From an uncultured Clostridia bacterium (GTDB lineage: Bacteria > Bacillota > Clostridia > UBA1381), in NCBI GenBank assembly GCA_947627795.1, contig CANQXJ010000008.1, forward strand, positions 1 to 58,974: a stretch of DNA of 58,974 nt, given 5' to 3'. Every line of letters begins with the position of its first letter. The first letter of the stretch is position 1. The notes beneath the pieces were generated by a model. The model was not told the origin of the DNA. It saw only the letters and a list, made by a program, of their open reading frames with translations, and did not search any database. Made by a program: the position numbers and the translations under genes. Below, piece by piece: positions 23,620 through 31,590 of the stretch.

Positions 23620-24294
23620 CTATCTCTTGTCGGATTTTCTCATACGCGCCTCGATACGTCCCAGCCCGAGGCTTAAAATCTTGATTACAACGTAATAAAT
23701 AACCGCTATCGACAAAAGAGGTACGGCGAAGTCGTACGTAAGGCTCTGCACCTTGCGCGCCGCGCCGACGAGGTCGATATTGCTTACCATACCGATTACG
23801 GCAGTTTCCTTGATAAGCACGATAAACTCGTTCGCGAGCGCGGGCAGAATATTTTTCATCGCCTGCGGCATAACTATGCTCATCATAGTCTGCGCCTGAG
23901 TAAGTCCGAGCGAGCGTCCCGCCTCGGTCTGACCGACATTTATGGACAGAATACCGCCTCTTACGATCTCCGCGATATACGCGCCGCTGTTGATACCGAA
24001 CGCAATAACACCGACGATCCATTTGGGAATAGCCACGGGCGCGAAGATTATGTAATAGATGATAAGAAGCTGCACCATAGTAGGCGTGCCGCGTATAACG
24101 TCGATATAAACGCCCGAAATCGCCTTTAAAATCTTATTTTTTGAAAGCCTCATCAGCGCCATCAGAATACCTATCACAAGTCCGAGAAGCACCGCGAAAA
24201 GCGAAATCAAGAGCGTATAGCCCAAGCCGCTAACGAACCAGCGCCATCTCTCCTCGAAGATAAACGTGGCATAGAGTTTTTCCAGTATGCTCAT
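23620..24294 (-). CDS. Polar amino acid ABC transporter permease
   Basis: A 224-residue membrane permease of the HisM/GlnP type with about five helices. [17 protein letters not shown] and the EAA loop [20 protein letters not shown] are diagnostic. A single permease gene implies a homodimeric channel. It is the first gene of the importer operon, starting after AGGGGG. Gene order permease-ATPase-binding protein is conserved in many Clostridia. Confidence 0.93.
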   Translation of the reverse strand: MSILEKLYATFIFEERWRWFVSGLGYTLLISLFAVLLGLVIGILMALMRLSKNKILKAISGVYIDVIRGTPTMVQLLIIYYIIFAPVAIPKWIVGVIAFGINSGAYIAEIVRGGILSINVGQTEAGRSLGLTQAQTMMSIVMPQAMKNILPALANEFIVLIKETAVIGMVSNIDLVGAARKVQSLTYDFAVPLLSIAVIYYVVIKILSLGLGRIEARMRKSDKR

Positions 24295-24319
24295 ATATAA
24301 ACCCCCTTCGTTTTAATTC

Positions 24320-24348
24320 CGTATATTATAATAACAAATTTTTGTCAA
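24320..24348 (-). promoter_or_regulatory. Possible promoter of the amino acid ABC operon
   Basis: On the minus strand, TTGACA (24343-24348) has TATACG 17 bp downstream (24320-24325). A better TATAAT (24325-24330) is only 12 bp away, so the assignment is uncertain. Confidence 0.4.
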
Positions 24349-24391
24349 TTTTGCAATAGTTTTTCGGATTTTTATTCGGGAAAATGAATAA

Positions 24392-24460
24392 ATAGTTATT
24401 CAGGCGCTGTTGGTCATTTTGGTACTGACAGTGCTCATGCTGTTTTGGATAGAAAAATAA
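24392..24460 (+). pseudogene. Type I toxin remnant without start codon
   Basis: The frame ending TAA at 24458 encodes a hydrophobic helix (ALLVILVLTVLMLFW) with charged tail IEK, like a holin-type toxin of about 22 residues. Where an ATG would be expected the codon is ATA (24392), preceded by an in-frame stop at 24389. No promoter was found upstream. The stop lies in the antisense RNA terminator, as at the 1.2-kb locus. I read it as a decayed toxin gene; a non-standard start cannot be excluded. Confidence 0.55.
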
Positions 24461-24553
24461 CCGCTTAGTTGCATAAGCGGTTATCGGGGTAGATGTAATT
24501 TCTTTCTACCTTAAAATACCTAAAACGCGGACCAGCCAACGCCGTTTTCTACT
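24453..24553 (-). ncRNA. Antisense antitoxin-like RNA
   Basis: A minus-strand RNA of about 100 nt is predicted from a consensus promoter (24560-24588) to a perfect 11-bp terminator stem, ATAACCGCTTA (24457-24467) with 24474-24484, followed on this strand by TTTTTCT. It overlaps the 3' end of the toxin remnant. Layout and terminator resemble the antitoxin near 1.3 kb. Confidence 0.7.
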
Positions 24554-24559
24554 GTTACT

Positions 24560-24588
24560 ATTATACCACGTCCAACTGCCCATGTCAA
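24560..24588 (-). promoter_or_regulatory. Consensus promoter of the antitoxin-like RNA
   Basis: On the minus strand, TTGACA (24583-24588), a 17-bp spacer and TATAAT (24560-24565) match the sigma-A consensus at all twelve positions. Confidence 0.85.
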
Positions 24589-24637
24589 GCAGTTCGGGCG
24601 TGGTTTTTTATAAAATGAATATTATTTTATAAATCTA

Positions 24638-24666
24638 TTGAAAAAGGAAATAAATTGTTGTATAAT
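24638..24666 (+). promoter_or_regulatory. Promoter of the folate operon
   Basis: TTGAAA (24638-24643), a 17-bp spacer and TATAAT (24661-24666). The start near 24673 lies just before the THF riboswitch aptamer. Confidence 0.8.
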
Positions 24667-24681
24667 AAATTTACAAATCAA

Positions 24682-24776
24682 CAGAGTAGGACAGCGCGCG
24701 TGAAGTGTCCGTCGGACGGGGAGTTGCCGGCGGAACGAAAAGCGAAGCTTGCGGTGCGCCGTCCGCATCCCGCTGG
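24682..24776 (+). promoter_or_regulatory. Tetrahydrofolate (THF-I) riboswitch aptamer
   Basis: The segment contains GAGTAG, then CGCGTGAAGTG, a GGGGAGTTG loop, ACGAAAAGCGAAGC, CGGTG and GCATCCCGCT in the order of the THF-I consensus. Stems are visible: GGAC and GCGC of P2 pair with GCGC and GTCC near 24753-24764, and TCCGTCG (24707-24713) pairs with CGGCGGA (24728-24734) as P3. It lies directly upstream of folC, folP and folBK, the expected targets. Binding reduced folates should favour the downstream terminator and so lower folate synthesis. Confidence 0.88.
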
Positions 24777-24795
24777 ACACGCATGACAGGAAACC

Positions 24796-24848
24796 CCGCT
24801 TTCTTTTGTTTTTGCCGAACGGGCAGGATAAAAGGGAGCGGTTTTTTT
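24796..24848 (+). terminator. Expression-platform terminator of the THF riboswitch
   Basis: CCGCTTTCTTTT (24796-24807) pairs over 12 bp, with two G-U pairs, with 24830-24841. Seven T follow. It lies between the aptamer and the folate genes. Confidence 0.8.
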
Positions 24849-24854
24849 AGGCGG

Positions 24855-25151
24855 TAAATTATGATTTATCGGCATAAGCCTCCCTTGTCAAAGGGAGGGG
24901 GACCGCGTAGCGGTGGAGGGATTCGTTATTTAAAAATAGCGAAAGAATCCCCCAGTCAGCTACGCTGACAGCCCCCTTTGACAAGGGGGCCTATCGTAGG
25001 GGCGACCCTCGCGGTCGCCCGTCCCCGCTAACCCGATGGCAACGGTTGTAGGGGCGGATATTATCCGCCCGTTCCCAATGTGTCGCGAATGCGGGCGGAT
25101 GATATCCGCCCCTACACCCACAATACCGATACATCGCTAAATCATAATTTA
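24855..25151. mobile_element. 297-bp MITE-like element, copy 1
   Basis: The element begins with TAAATTATGATTTA and ends with the inverted TAAATCATAATTTA. Inside are a long inverted repeat (GCCTCCCTTGTCAAAGGG against CCCTTTGACAAGGGGGCC) and palindromic GTAGGGGCG units. It has no coding capacity. A second copy of the same length lies at 43038-43334. This copy separates the THF riboswitch terminator from folC, so it lies in the 5' leader of the operon. Confidence 0.85.
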
Positions 25152-25180
25152 TCCCATAACAACGAAAGGAAATCAAATTC

Positions 25181-26860
25181 ATGAACTACACCGAATCACG
25201 CGCTTATGCCGCCGCGGCGGGCGGTATATCGCCGGGGCTTAACTCTATACGCGCACTTTGTGCCGCTCTCGGGGATCCGCAGCGCGGCTTGAAATATATC
25301 CATATCGCCGGAACAAACGGCAAAGGCAGCGTCGGCGCGTTTATCGAAGCCGTTTTGATTGACGCGGGGCTTAAAGTCGGACGATACTCCTCGCCCGCCG
25401 TTTTTGATTACCTCGAGCAATTCCGCGTAAACGGCGAAAATATGTCTGAGCGGACGTATGCTCGGTATATCACGCGAATACGCGAAGAAGCGGATAAAAT
25501 GAACCCCCTCCCCACCCCGTTTGAAATCGAAACCGCCGCGGCGTTTCTGTATTTCCGCGAGGAAAACTGCGATATAGTCCTGCTCGAATGCGGTATGGGC
25601 GGCGGAGGGGACGCTACCAATATAATTGAGGAAAGCCTCGTTTCGGTGATAACGCCCATAAGCATGGATCACATGAATTTTCTCGGCGATACCCTCGGCA
25701 AAATCGCAGCCGAAAAAGCCGGTATTATAAAGGAAAACAGTGTTGTCGTTTCGGCTCTGCAAAAAAACGAAGCGATGGGCGTGATAGAAAACGTCTGCCG
25801 CGACAAAAACGCGCGCCTTATCATAAGCCTTGACGACGGGATAAACCGCAATATATCGCTTGCGGGCGCATATCAGCAGGACAACGCAAGGCTCGCGGAA
25901 ACGGTCTGCCGCAATCTGCGCGGATTTAAAATAACGGAAGAAAACATCAAAAACGGCTTAAAAAACGCAGTCTGGCACGGACGGTTCGAAAAAATTTGTT
26001 CAAATCCCGAATTAATAATAGACGGGGCGCACAACCCCGACGCGGCTGAGCGGCTTATGGAAAGCATTGATTTATGTTACAAAAACCGCCGAATAATCTA
26101 CATAATGGGCGTTTTAGGCGATAAAAACTACAAAAAAATCGCGGAAATAACAGCGCCGCGCGCCGAAAAAATTTACACGATCACACCCGACAGTCCGCGC
26201 GCGCTCGATAACGCCGCGCTTGCGGACGCGGTTAAAGAGTTTAATCCGAACGTCGAAGCCGTAAATATGCGGACGGCTCTCAGGCTTTGCCTTGACAAAA
26301 CCGACGCGGTGACGATCGCGTTCGGCTCGCTCTCGTTTTTGGGCGATTTGTCGCGCATGGCGGCGGACATGATACGCATGAAAAAATGCGATAATATCAT
26401 AAAGCACAAAAAATTCCGCGAGCTGCTCTCAAAAATCACGGAAGCCGAAAAGGACAGGATTTATTGCCGCCACGGTATAGAACACTTGATGGACACGGCG
26501 CGCGCGGCGTATATAATAAATCTCGAAAACGGCTTGAATATCCCGAAGGAGCTCATCTACGGCGCGGCGCTGATCCACGACCTCGGCAGATACGCGCAGT
26601 ACGCCGAAAACGCGGAGCATCACGAGGCAAGCGCCGCTCTCACGCGTGAAATTCTCCCCGAATGCGGCTACAGCGCGAAGGAAACGGAGCAAATCGCGCG
26701 GGCGGTTATGTCGCACAGGGGCAACGACCGCGACAAACCGCGCACGCTCGCGGAGGTTCTGACCGCCGCCGACAACCGCACGCGGCTTTGTATGCTCTGC
26801 GGCGCGTCCGACACGTGCAAATGGAGCGAATACGAAAAAAATCACGATCTTATAATATAG
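25181..26860 (+). CDS. folC: Folylpolyglutamate/dihydrofolate synthase fused to an HD-domain hydrolase
   Basis: Residues 1-395 are FolC, which adds glutamate to (dihydro)folate using ATP. HIAGTNGKGS (41-50) is the P-loop, LLECGMGGGGDATN and the SMDHMNFLG loop follow, and DGAHNPDAAE (281-290) is the second-domain motif. Residues 405-559 form a separate HD domain: His431 or His435, HD at 466-467, His480/481, His512 and Asp531 could bind metal. FolC alone is about 420-430 residues, so the tail is an addition. The HD part may be a phosphatase of the same pathway, since the enzyme that strips phosphates from dihydroneopterin triphosphate is missing here. First gene of the riboswitch-controlled operon. 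Confidence 0.9.
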   Translation: MNYTESRAYAAAAGGISPGLNSIRALCAALGDPQRGLKYIHIAGTNGKGSVGAFIEAVLIDAGLKVGRYSSPAVFDYLEQFRVNGENMSERTYARYITRIREEADKMNPLPTPFEIETAAAFLYFREENCDIVLLECGMGGGGDATNIIEESLVSVITPISMDHMNFLGDTLGKIAAEKAGIIKENSVVVSALQKNEAMGVIENVCRDKNARLIISLDDGINRNISLAGAYQQDNARLAETVCRNLRGFKITEENIKNGLKNAVWHGRFEKICSNPELIIDGAHNPDAAERLMESIDLCYKNRRIIYIMGVLGDKNYKKIAEITAPRAEKIYTITPDSPRALDNAALADAVKEFNPNVEAVNMRTALRLCLDKTDAVTIAFGSLSFLGDLSRMAADMIRMKKCDNIIKHKKFRELLSKITEAEKDRIYCRHGIEHLMDTARAAYIINLENGLNIPKELIYGAALIHDLGRYAQYAENAEHHEASAALTREILPECGYSAKETEQIARAVMSHRGNDRDKPRTLAEVLTAADNRTRLCMLCGASDTCKWSEYEKNHDLII

Positions 26861-26869
26861 GAGTACGAA

Positions 26870-27679
26870 ATGGAAACGATAATCGGCAATAAAGCCTTCG
26901 GAAATCACACATATATAATGGGGATTTTAAACGTAACGCCCGACTCGTTCTCCGACGGCGGGAAGTTCAGCACGCCCGACGCGGCTCTCTCGCGGGCGGA
27001 GCGGCTTATAAACGACGGCGCGGACATAATCGACATAGGCGGCGAGTCCACGCGCCCGGGATATACTCAGATAAGCGCCGACGAGGAAATTTCGCGAGTT
27101 GTTCCCGTGATAGAAGCGGTAAAATCGCGTTTTGACATACCCGTTTCGGTTGACACATACAAAAGCGCGGTCGCGAAAGTAGCCGTTGAGGCGGGCGCGG
27201 ATATGGTAAACGACATATGGGGACTAAAGCATGATGCGGACATGGCGAAATTTATCGCGGAATCCGGCGTTTCGTGCTGTCTTATGCACAACCGCGAAAA
27301 AGCGGAATACTCCTCGTTTATCGACGACGTAATATCGGATCTGCGCGAATCGGTAAAGCTTGCCAAATCCGCCGGAATCGCGGACAACAGAATAATTCTT
27401 GATCCCGGTATAGGCTTTGCGAAAACACTTGAGCAGAATTTGGAGCTTACAAACAAACTCGAACGGCTGCATGAACTCGGCTATCCCCTGCTTCTCGGCG
27501 CATCGCGCAAATCTATGATAGGTCATACGCTGCGGCTGCCTGTTGACGAGCGTATTGAGGGCACGATAGTGACCACGGCAATGGCGGTGATAAAGGGCTG
27601 CCGCTTCGTGCGCGTCCACGACGTAACCGCAAACCGCCGCGCGGTACAAATGACGGAAGCGATTTTAAACGCGGAATAA
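26870..27679 (+). CDS. folP: Dihydropteroate synthase
   Basis: FolP joins 4-aminobenzoate to dihydropterin pyrophosphate. The 269-residue TIM barrel starts with GILNVTPDSFSDGG, the pterin and pyrophosphate binding signature. DIIDIGGESTRPGY carries the second one, and GFAKTLEQN and GASRKSMIG close the site. It begins 10 bp after folC, with TAGGAG as ribosome binding site. It is the target of sulfonamides. Confidence 0.96.
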   Translation: METIIGNKAFGNHTYIMGILNVTPDSFSDGGKFSTPDAALSRAERLINDGADIIDIGGESTRPGYTQISADEEISRVVPVIEAVKSRFDIPVSVDTYKSAVAKVAVEAGADMVNDIWGLKHDADMAKFIAESGVSCCLMHNREKAEYSSFIDDVISDLRESVKLAKSAGIADNRIILDPGIGFAKTLEQNLELTNKLERLHELGYPLLLGASRKSMIGHTLRLPVDERIEGTIVTTAMAVIKGCRFVRVHDVTANRRAVQMTEAILNAE

Positions 27680-27695
27680 GGAAAGGAAGATACCA

Positions 27696-28508
27696 ATGGA
27701 CAAGATTATAATAAAAGACCTCGAAATCTTCGCCAATCACGGAGTAATGCCCGAGGAAAACGCGCTCGGTCAGAAATTTCTCGTGTCGGCGGTGATGCAA
27801 TGCGATACGCGCGCCGCGGGTATGAGCGACGATATCACGCGCTCGGTAAATTACGCCGACGTATGCAAGCTGATTTCAAGCGAAATGCAAAAAAACACGT
27901 TCAAGCTTATCGAGGCGGCGGCAGAGCGCATAGCCGAGGCTGTCCTTTTGAAATACAAAACTGTCCGTGAAATCACCGTAACGGTAAAAAAGCCGTGGGC
28001 GCCAATCGCTATGAGCGCGGACACGGTGGCTGTCGAAATCACGCGCGGCAGGCACACGGCTTTTATCGCGCTAGGCTCAAACATCGACGACAAACGCGCG
28101 CATTTAAACGGCGCAGTCGGCGAGATAGCCGCGAACAAGCGCTGCGCTTTGAAAAAAGTGTCTGATTTTATAGTAACCGAGCCGGTCGGCGGCGTGGAGC
28201 AGGACGATTTTTTAAACGGCTGCATAGAAATAGAAACGCTGCTGACTCCGCATGAGCTGCTTGATTTTCTCCACGAAATCGAAAACGCGCACGGCAGGGA
28301 GCGCACCGTCCACTGGGGACCGCGCACGCTCGACCTCGACATAATAATGTACGATGATTTAATTATGAGCGATGAAACGCTGACGATTCCGCACATTGAA
28401 ATGACAAACAGACGGTTTGTGCTTGAGCCGCTCGTGCAAATCGCCCCGTACGCTGTGCATCCGATTGAGAAAAAGACAATTTCCGCTCTCCTGAAAGCCT
28501 TGGGTTGA
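27696..28508 (+). CDS. folB-folK: Bifunctional dihydroneopterin aldolase / HPPK
   Basis: Residues 1-118 are dihydroneopterin aldolase (FolB): IIIKDLEIFANHGVMPEE at the start and EAAAERIAEAVL in the middle. Residues 120-270 are 6-hydroxymethyl-dihydropterin pyrophosphokinase (FolK): ALGSNIDDK, VGGVEQDDFLNG and WGPRTLDLDIIMYDD. The fusion couples two consecutive steps that make the substrate of FolP. Such fusions are common in Clostridia. The gene starts 16 bp after folP and completes the operon. FolE and aminobenzoate genes are not in the window. Confidence 0.95.
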   Translation: MDKIIIKDLEIFANHGVMPEENALGQKFLVSAVMQCDTRAAGMSDDITRSVNYADVCKLISSEMQKNTFKLIEAAAERIAEAVLLKYKTVREITVTVKKPWAPIAMSADTVAVEITRGRHTAFIALGSNIDDKRAHLNGAVGEIAANKRCALKKVSDFIVTEPVGGVEQDDFLNGCIEIETLLTPHELLDFLHEIENAHGRERTVHWGPRTLDLDIIMYDDLIMSDETLTIPHIEMTNRRFVLEPLVQIAPYAVHPIEKKTISALLKALG

Positions 28509-28555
28509 CATAAGGGAAGGAACGTTAACATAACAACAAAATGCGAGAAAAATAG

Positions 28556-28579
28556 ACAAAATGTGTCACTTCATTTTGT
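28556..28579. repeat. 8-bp inverted repeat between the folate operon and prs
   Basis: ACAAAATG and CATTTTGT flank TGTCACTT. ATGTCACTT recurs 24 bp later, just before the prs promoter. It has no T-run, so an operator is as likely as a terminator. Confidence 0.4.
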
Positions 28580-28601
28580 GTAAAATAATATGATATGTCA
28601 C

Positions 28602-28630
28602 TTGAAAAAACAGTCAAAATGTGATATATT
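28602..28630 (+). promoter_or_regulatory. Promoter of the PRPP synthetase gene
   Basis: TTGAAA (28602-28607), a 17-bp spacer and TATATT (28625-28630), about 45 bp before the ribosome binding site AAGGAG. Confidence 0.65.
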
Positions 28631-28681
28631 TGTAATGTAAATGTAAAATAACACGTTCGTTCAAAAAAGGAGAAAAACTAT

Positions 28682-29827
28682 ATGATGAACAGCTTTATAA
28701 CCGACGAATCCCCTATAGTAGGTAAGCTGAGTATTATCAGCATGAAGGGGTGCGAGGAAATCACGGCGAGAATTGACGATTATCTCAAACGCTTCCGTAC
28801 CTACGAGAACGTTGACACCTACGTTACGCACGTAAACTGTCCGAGATTCGGCACGGGCGAAGGCAAATGCGTGATCGACGAAACGGTGCGCGGACATGAT
28901 ATTTACATCATCTGCGACGTATTCAATCACGGCGTAACCTACAATATGTACGGCTACGAGAACCACATGAGCCCCGACGACCACTACCAGGACTTAAAGC
29001 GCATAATCGCCGCGATGGGCGGCAAGGCGCGCCGTATAACGGTAGTAATGCCGATGCTCTACGAAGGCAGACAGCACAGACGCTCGAGCCGCGAATCGCT
29101 CGACGCGGCGCTGATGCTCCAGGAGCTTGAAAGCATGGGCGTAACGAACATTATCACCTTTGAAGCGCACGACGCGAGAATTTCAAACGCGATCCCGCTC
29201 ACAGGCTTCGACGACATCCAGCCGACGTATCAGATGATAAAGGCGATAACGCGCGCCGTTCCCGACATTTCATTGAAGCAGGCGGATACGGTCGTAATAT
29301 CCCCCGACGAGGGCGGTATGTCGAGATGTATGTACTACAGCTCCGTATTAAAGCTGGATCTCGGTATGTTCTATAAAAGGCGCGATTATTCGCAGGTCGT
29401 AAACGGCAAAAACCCGATCGTCGCGCACGAGTATCTCGGCAGAGACGTAAACGGCAAGGACGTTATCATCGTTGACGATATGATCTCATCGGGCGAATCG
29501 GTCATAGACGTTGCAAAAAACCTTAAATCACGCGGCGCGAAGCGCATTTTCGTGTTCGCGTCGTTCGGACTGTTCACGAGCGGTCTCGAAAGCTTCGACG
29601 AGGCTTACGCCGACGGACTTATAAATAAAATTTTCACGACAAACCTTATTTACAGAAACCCCGGATTAAAGACGCGCGAATGGTATTACGAGGTAGATAT
29701 GTCAAAGTACATGTCGCTCCTGATCGATACGCTCAATCACGACGAAACCATTTCAAAGCTTTTAAATCCCATGTCAAAGATTCAAACTCTCGTTGCCGCT
29801 TTGGAAAAGCAGCACGAAACCGAATAA
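28682..29827 (+). CDS. Ribose-phosphate pyrophosphokinase, divergent long form
   Basis: This 381-residue member of the PRPP synthetase family makes PRPP from ribose 5-phosphate and ATP, the precursor used by PurF upstream in the window. It has a ribose 5-phosphate/PRPP loop VIIVDDMISSGES, the flexible-loop region MLYEGRQHRRSSRESLDA and TFEAHDARI, matching the FDAHD-type ATP site. It is longer than classical Prs (about 315 residues) and belongs to a clostridial group annotated as ribose-phosphate pyrophosphokinase. The extra length lies at both ends. The second codon is also ATG; AAGGAG spacing supports the first. A nucleotidyltransferase gene follows 35 bp later. Confidence 0.85.
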   Translation: MMNSFITDESPIVGKLSIISMKGCEEITARIDDYLKRFRTYENVDTYVTHVNCPRFGTGEGKCVIDETVRGHDIYIICDVFNHGVTYNMYGYENHMSPDDHYQDLKRIIAAMGGKARRITVVMPMLYEGRQHRRSSRESLDAALMLQELESMGVTNIITFEAHDARISNAIPLTGFDDIQPTYQMIKAITRAVPDISLKQADTVVISPDEGGMSRCMYYSSVLKLDLGMFYKRRDYSQVVNGKNPIVAHEYLGRDVNGKDVIIVDDMISSGESVIDVAKNLKSRGAKRIFVFASFGLFTSGLESFDEAYADGLINKIFTTNLIYRNPGLKTREWYYEVDMSKYMSLLIDTLNHDETISKLLNPMSKIQTLVAALEKQHETE

Positions 29828-29862
29828 AAAGCCGAAAAATCTCAACGGGGAGGTTGGTAATC

Positions 29863-30621
29863 ATGCAATGTATTTTACTCGCGGCAGGCTACGCAACGCG
29901 TCTGTACCCGCTTACCGAAAATATGCCGAAGGCGCTTCTGAAGCTCGGCGACAAAACCATTCTCGATATGGTTGTCGATAAAATAAGCGAGGTTGACGAC
30001 GTAGACGGCATATACATAGTCACGAATGAAAAATTTTACAATAGCTTTTGCGACTGGGCGAAAACCTACACGGGAGGCAAGACGGTAAAGGTTTTAAACG
30101 ACCATACCACCAGCAACGACAACCGCCTCGGCGCGATAGGCGATTTAAAATACGTCATAGACAACGAAAAAATAAAGGATGAGATCCTCGTTATGGCGAG
30201 CGACAACATTTTCGATTTTTCCCTCAATTCATTTGTCGACGATTACCGCGCGAAAAATACGGATATGATTTGCGCCCACACGATTGAGAACAAAAAAGAG
30301 CTTCACTCGATGGGAGTTGTGGAGCTTGACGAAAACGGGCTGGTATTGAGCTTCGAGGAAAAGCCCGAGCACCCGCGCTCGGATTTAGGCGTTCCCCCGT
30401 TTTATCTCTATAAAAAGGAAACGCTCCCGCTGATAGACAAATATCTCGCCGAGGGCAACAACCCCGACGCGCCCGGTCATTTCGTTCCGTGGCTCATAGC
30501 TCATAAGCCTGTTCACGCGTTCGTATTCGACGCGACAAGAATAGACATAGGCACTCCGGAAAGCTATTACGAGGCGTGCGAATTGCTAAAACAAGGCAGA
30601 CTTTTTGAAAAAAGGCTGTAA
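29863..30621 (+). CDS. Sugar-phosphate nucleotidyltransferase
   Basis: A 252-residue GT-A fold nucleotidyltransferase. The N-terminus MQCILLAAGYATRLYPLT followed by PKALLKLGDKTIL is the nucleotide-binding signature of the RmlA/GlmU/MurU group. ASDNIFDFSL contains the metal-binding Asp, and SFEEKPEHPRSDL and FDATRIDIGTPESY complete the site. It activates a sugar 1-phosphate to an NDP-sugar; sugar and nucleotide are unknown. An extended frame overlaps the PRPP synthetase gene, but ATG 29863 has GGGGAGG nine bases upstream and starts exactly at the signature. Confidence 0.88.
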   Translation: MQCILLAAGYATRLYPLTENMPKALLKLGDKTILDMVVDKISEVDDVDGIYIVTNEKFYNSFCDWAKTYTGGKTVKVLNDHTTSNDNRLGAIGDLKYVIDNEKIKDEILVMASDNIFDFSLNSFVDDYRAKNTDMICAHTIENKKELHSMGVVELDENGLVLSFEEKPEHPRSDLGVPPFYLYKKETLPLIDKYLAEGNNPDAPGHFVPWLIAHKPVHAFVFDATRIDIGTPESYYEACELLKQGRLFEKRL

Positions 30622-30637
30622 TTTTTCAAAAAAAACA

Positions 30638-30666
30638 TTGCTTTAACAAAAGAAGTGTAGTATAAT
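30638..30666 (+). promoter_or_regulatory. Promoter of the zinc-ribbon gene
   Basis: TTGCTT (30638-30643), a 17-bp spacer and TATAAT (30661-30666). Confidence 0.65.
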
Positions 30667-30703
30667 ACCCTTCGATATTAAAATGTAAGGGAGTTTTTCG
30701 ATT

Positions 30704-31588
30704 ATGTACTGCAAAAACTGCGGCAGACAGCTCAAAGAAGGCGCGCGCTTCTGCGACCGCTGCGGTCAGTCGGTCCGCCAAAATAATCAGCCCTCCGAGC
30801 GCGAAATTAGACGGCGCAAGGCTGAAACGCTTCAAGAGGAGCGTCTTAACAGAAAAAAGCGCATAGAATATAAAGAAGAAAGAGAATCGCGAAAAAAGGA
30901 AAAGAAAAAGGCTCGTAAAAATAGAAATTTTATTTTAATTTTTATTTTCCTTATATTGATATTGGCATTAGTAAGCGCGATTATATCATACCATATGAAC
31001 GTTTCGGACAGCGATACGCCTTTAGGGGAAATAGTTACGGAAACAGTGCCTCCCGCCACTCCCGCACCGACGATGATAGTAAATACTATTCCGGCATCCG
31101 AGCAAACCGCCAAACCGCAAAACGAAAATAGCGGCTTGGATAAGAACGATAACAACGCGGGAACAGCCATTGACAGCTCGTACGAGGCGTTTAATGTCAA
31201 TAATATCATCTGTCCGTATCCGAAGGGATTCGCGTCAAAGTCGCTCAGCGGCAATGAAAAGCTAAGTTTGACCGATCCTCTCGGCGGAGCTTCCATGACA
31301 ATTTGCGTTGAAGATAATGTCACAGCTCCGACAACAGATTTGATGCGCGATTACGCGGCTCAGACAGGCGGTCAGATTATAGACTCTCGCGCCGTAAGCA
31401 CAGGATTTTCCGTCACTGCCGAGCGCGATAACATCGTCTATCACCGCAAAGGCGTACTTGAAGGAAACAGTATCGTATATTATGATTTTCAGTATGCGAC
31501 AGGCTCCTCCAAGGCGAGCCAATACGCGGAAAATATCAAATACATTGACAGTGTCATGAACGGCTCGAATGATGACAGCGACGAATAA
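30704..31588 (+). CDS. Zinc-ribbon single-pass membrane protein
   Basis: The 294-residue protein starts with a zinc ribbon (Cys3, Cys6, Cys17, Cys20; CKNCGRQL and CDRCGQS). A highly charged Arg/Lys/Glu region (30-74), probably helical, follows, then one membrane helix (about 75-96), a Pro/Thr/Ser-rich linker and an extracellular domain (about 165-285). The ribbon faces the cytosol. The outer domain is not one I recognise; it ends in a beta-rich stretch with SIVYYDFQYATGSS. A sensory or assembly role is possible but not shown. It is convergent with a small tail-anchored protein gene. Confidence 0.8.
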   Translation: MYCKNCGRQLKEGARFCDRCGQSVRQNNQPSEREIRRRKAETLQEERLNRKKRIEYKEERESRKKEKKKARKNRNFILIFIFLILILALVSAIISYHMNVSDSDTPLGEIVTETVPPATPAPTMIVNTIPASEQTAKPQNENSGLDKNDNNAGTAIDSSYEAFNVNNIICPYPKGFASKSLSGNEKLSLTDPLGGASMTICVEDNVTAPTTDLMRDYAAQTGGQIIDSRAVSTGFSVTAERDNIVYHRKGVLEGNSIVYYDFQYATGSSKASQYAENIKYIDSVMNGSNDDSDE

Positions 31589-31590
31589 TT

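Noticed and set aside
24855-25151. CRISPR-like array in the repeat-rich segment
   Set aside because: Repeats are palindromic and irregularly spaced, with no constant spacer length and no cas genes in the window.
29680-29862. N-terminal extension of the nucleotidyltransferase overlapping the PRPP synthetase gene
   Set aside because: No ribosome binding site there. The ATG at 29863 has one and starts at the conserved nucleotide-binding motif.
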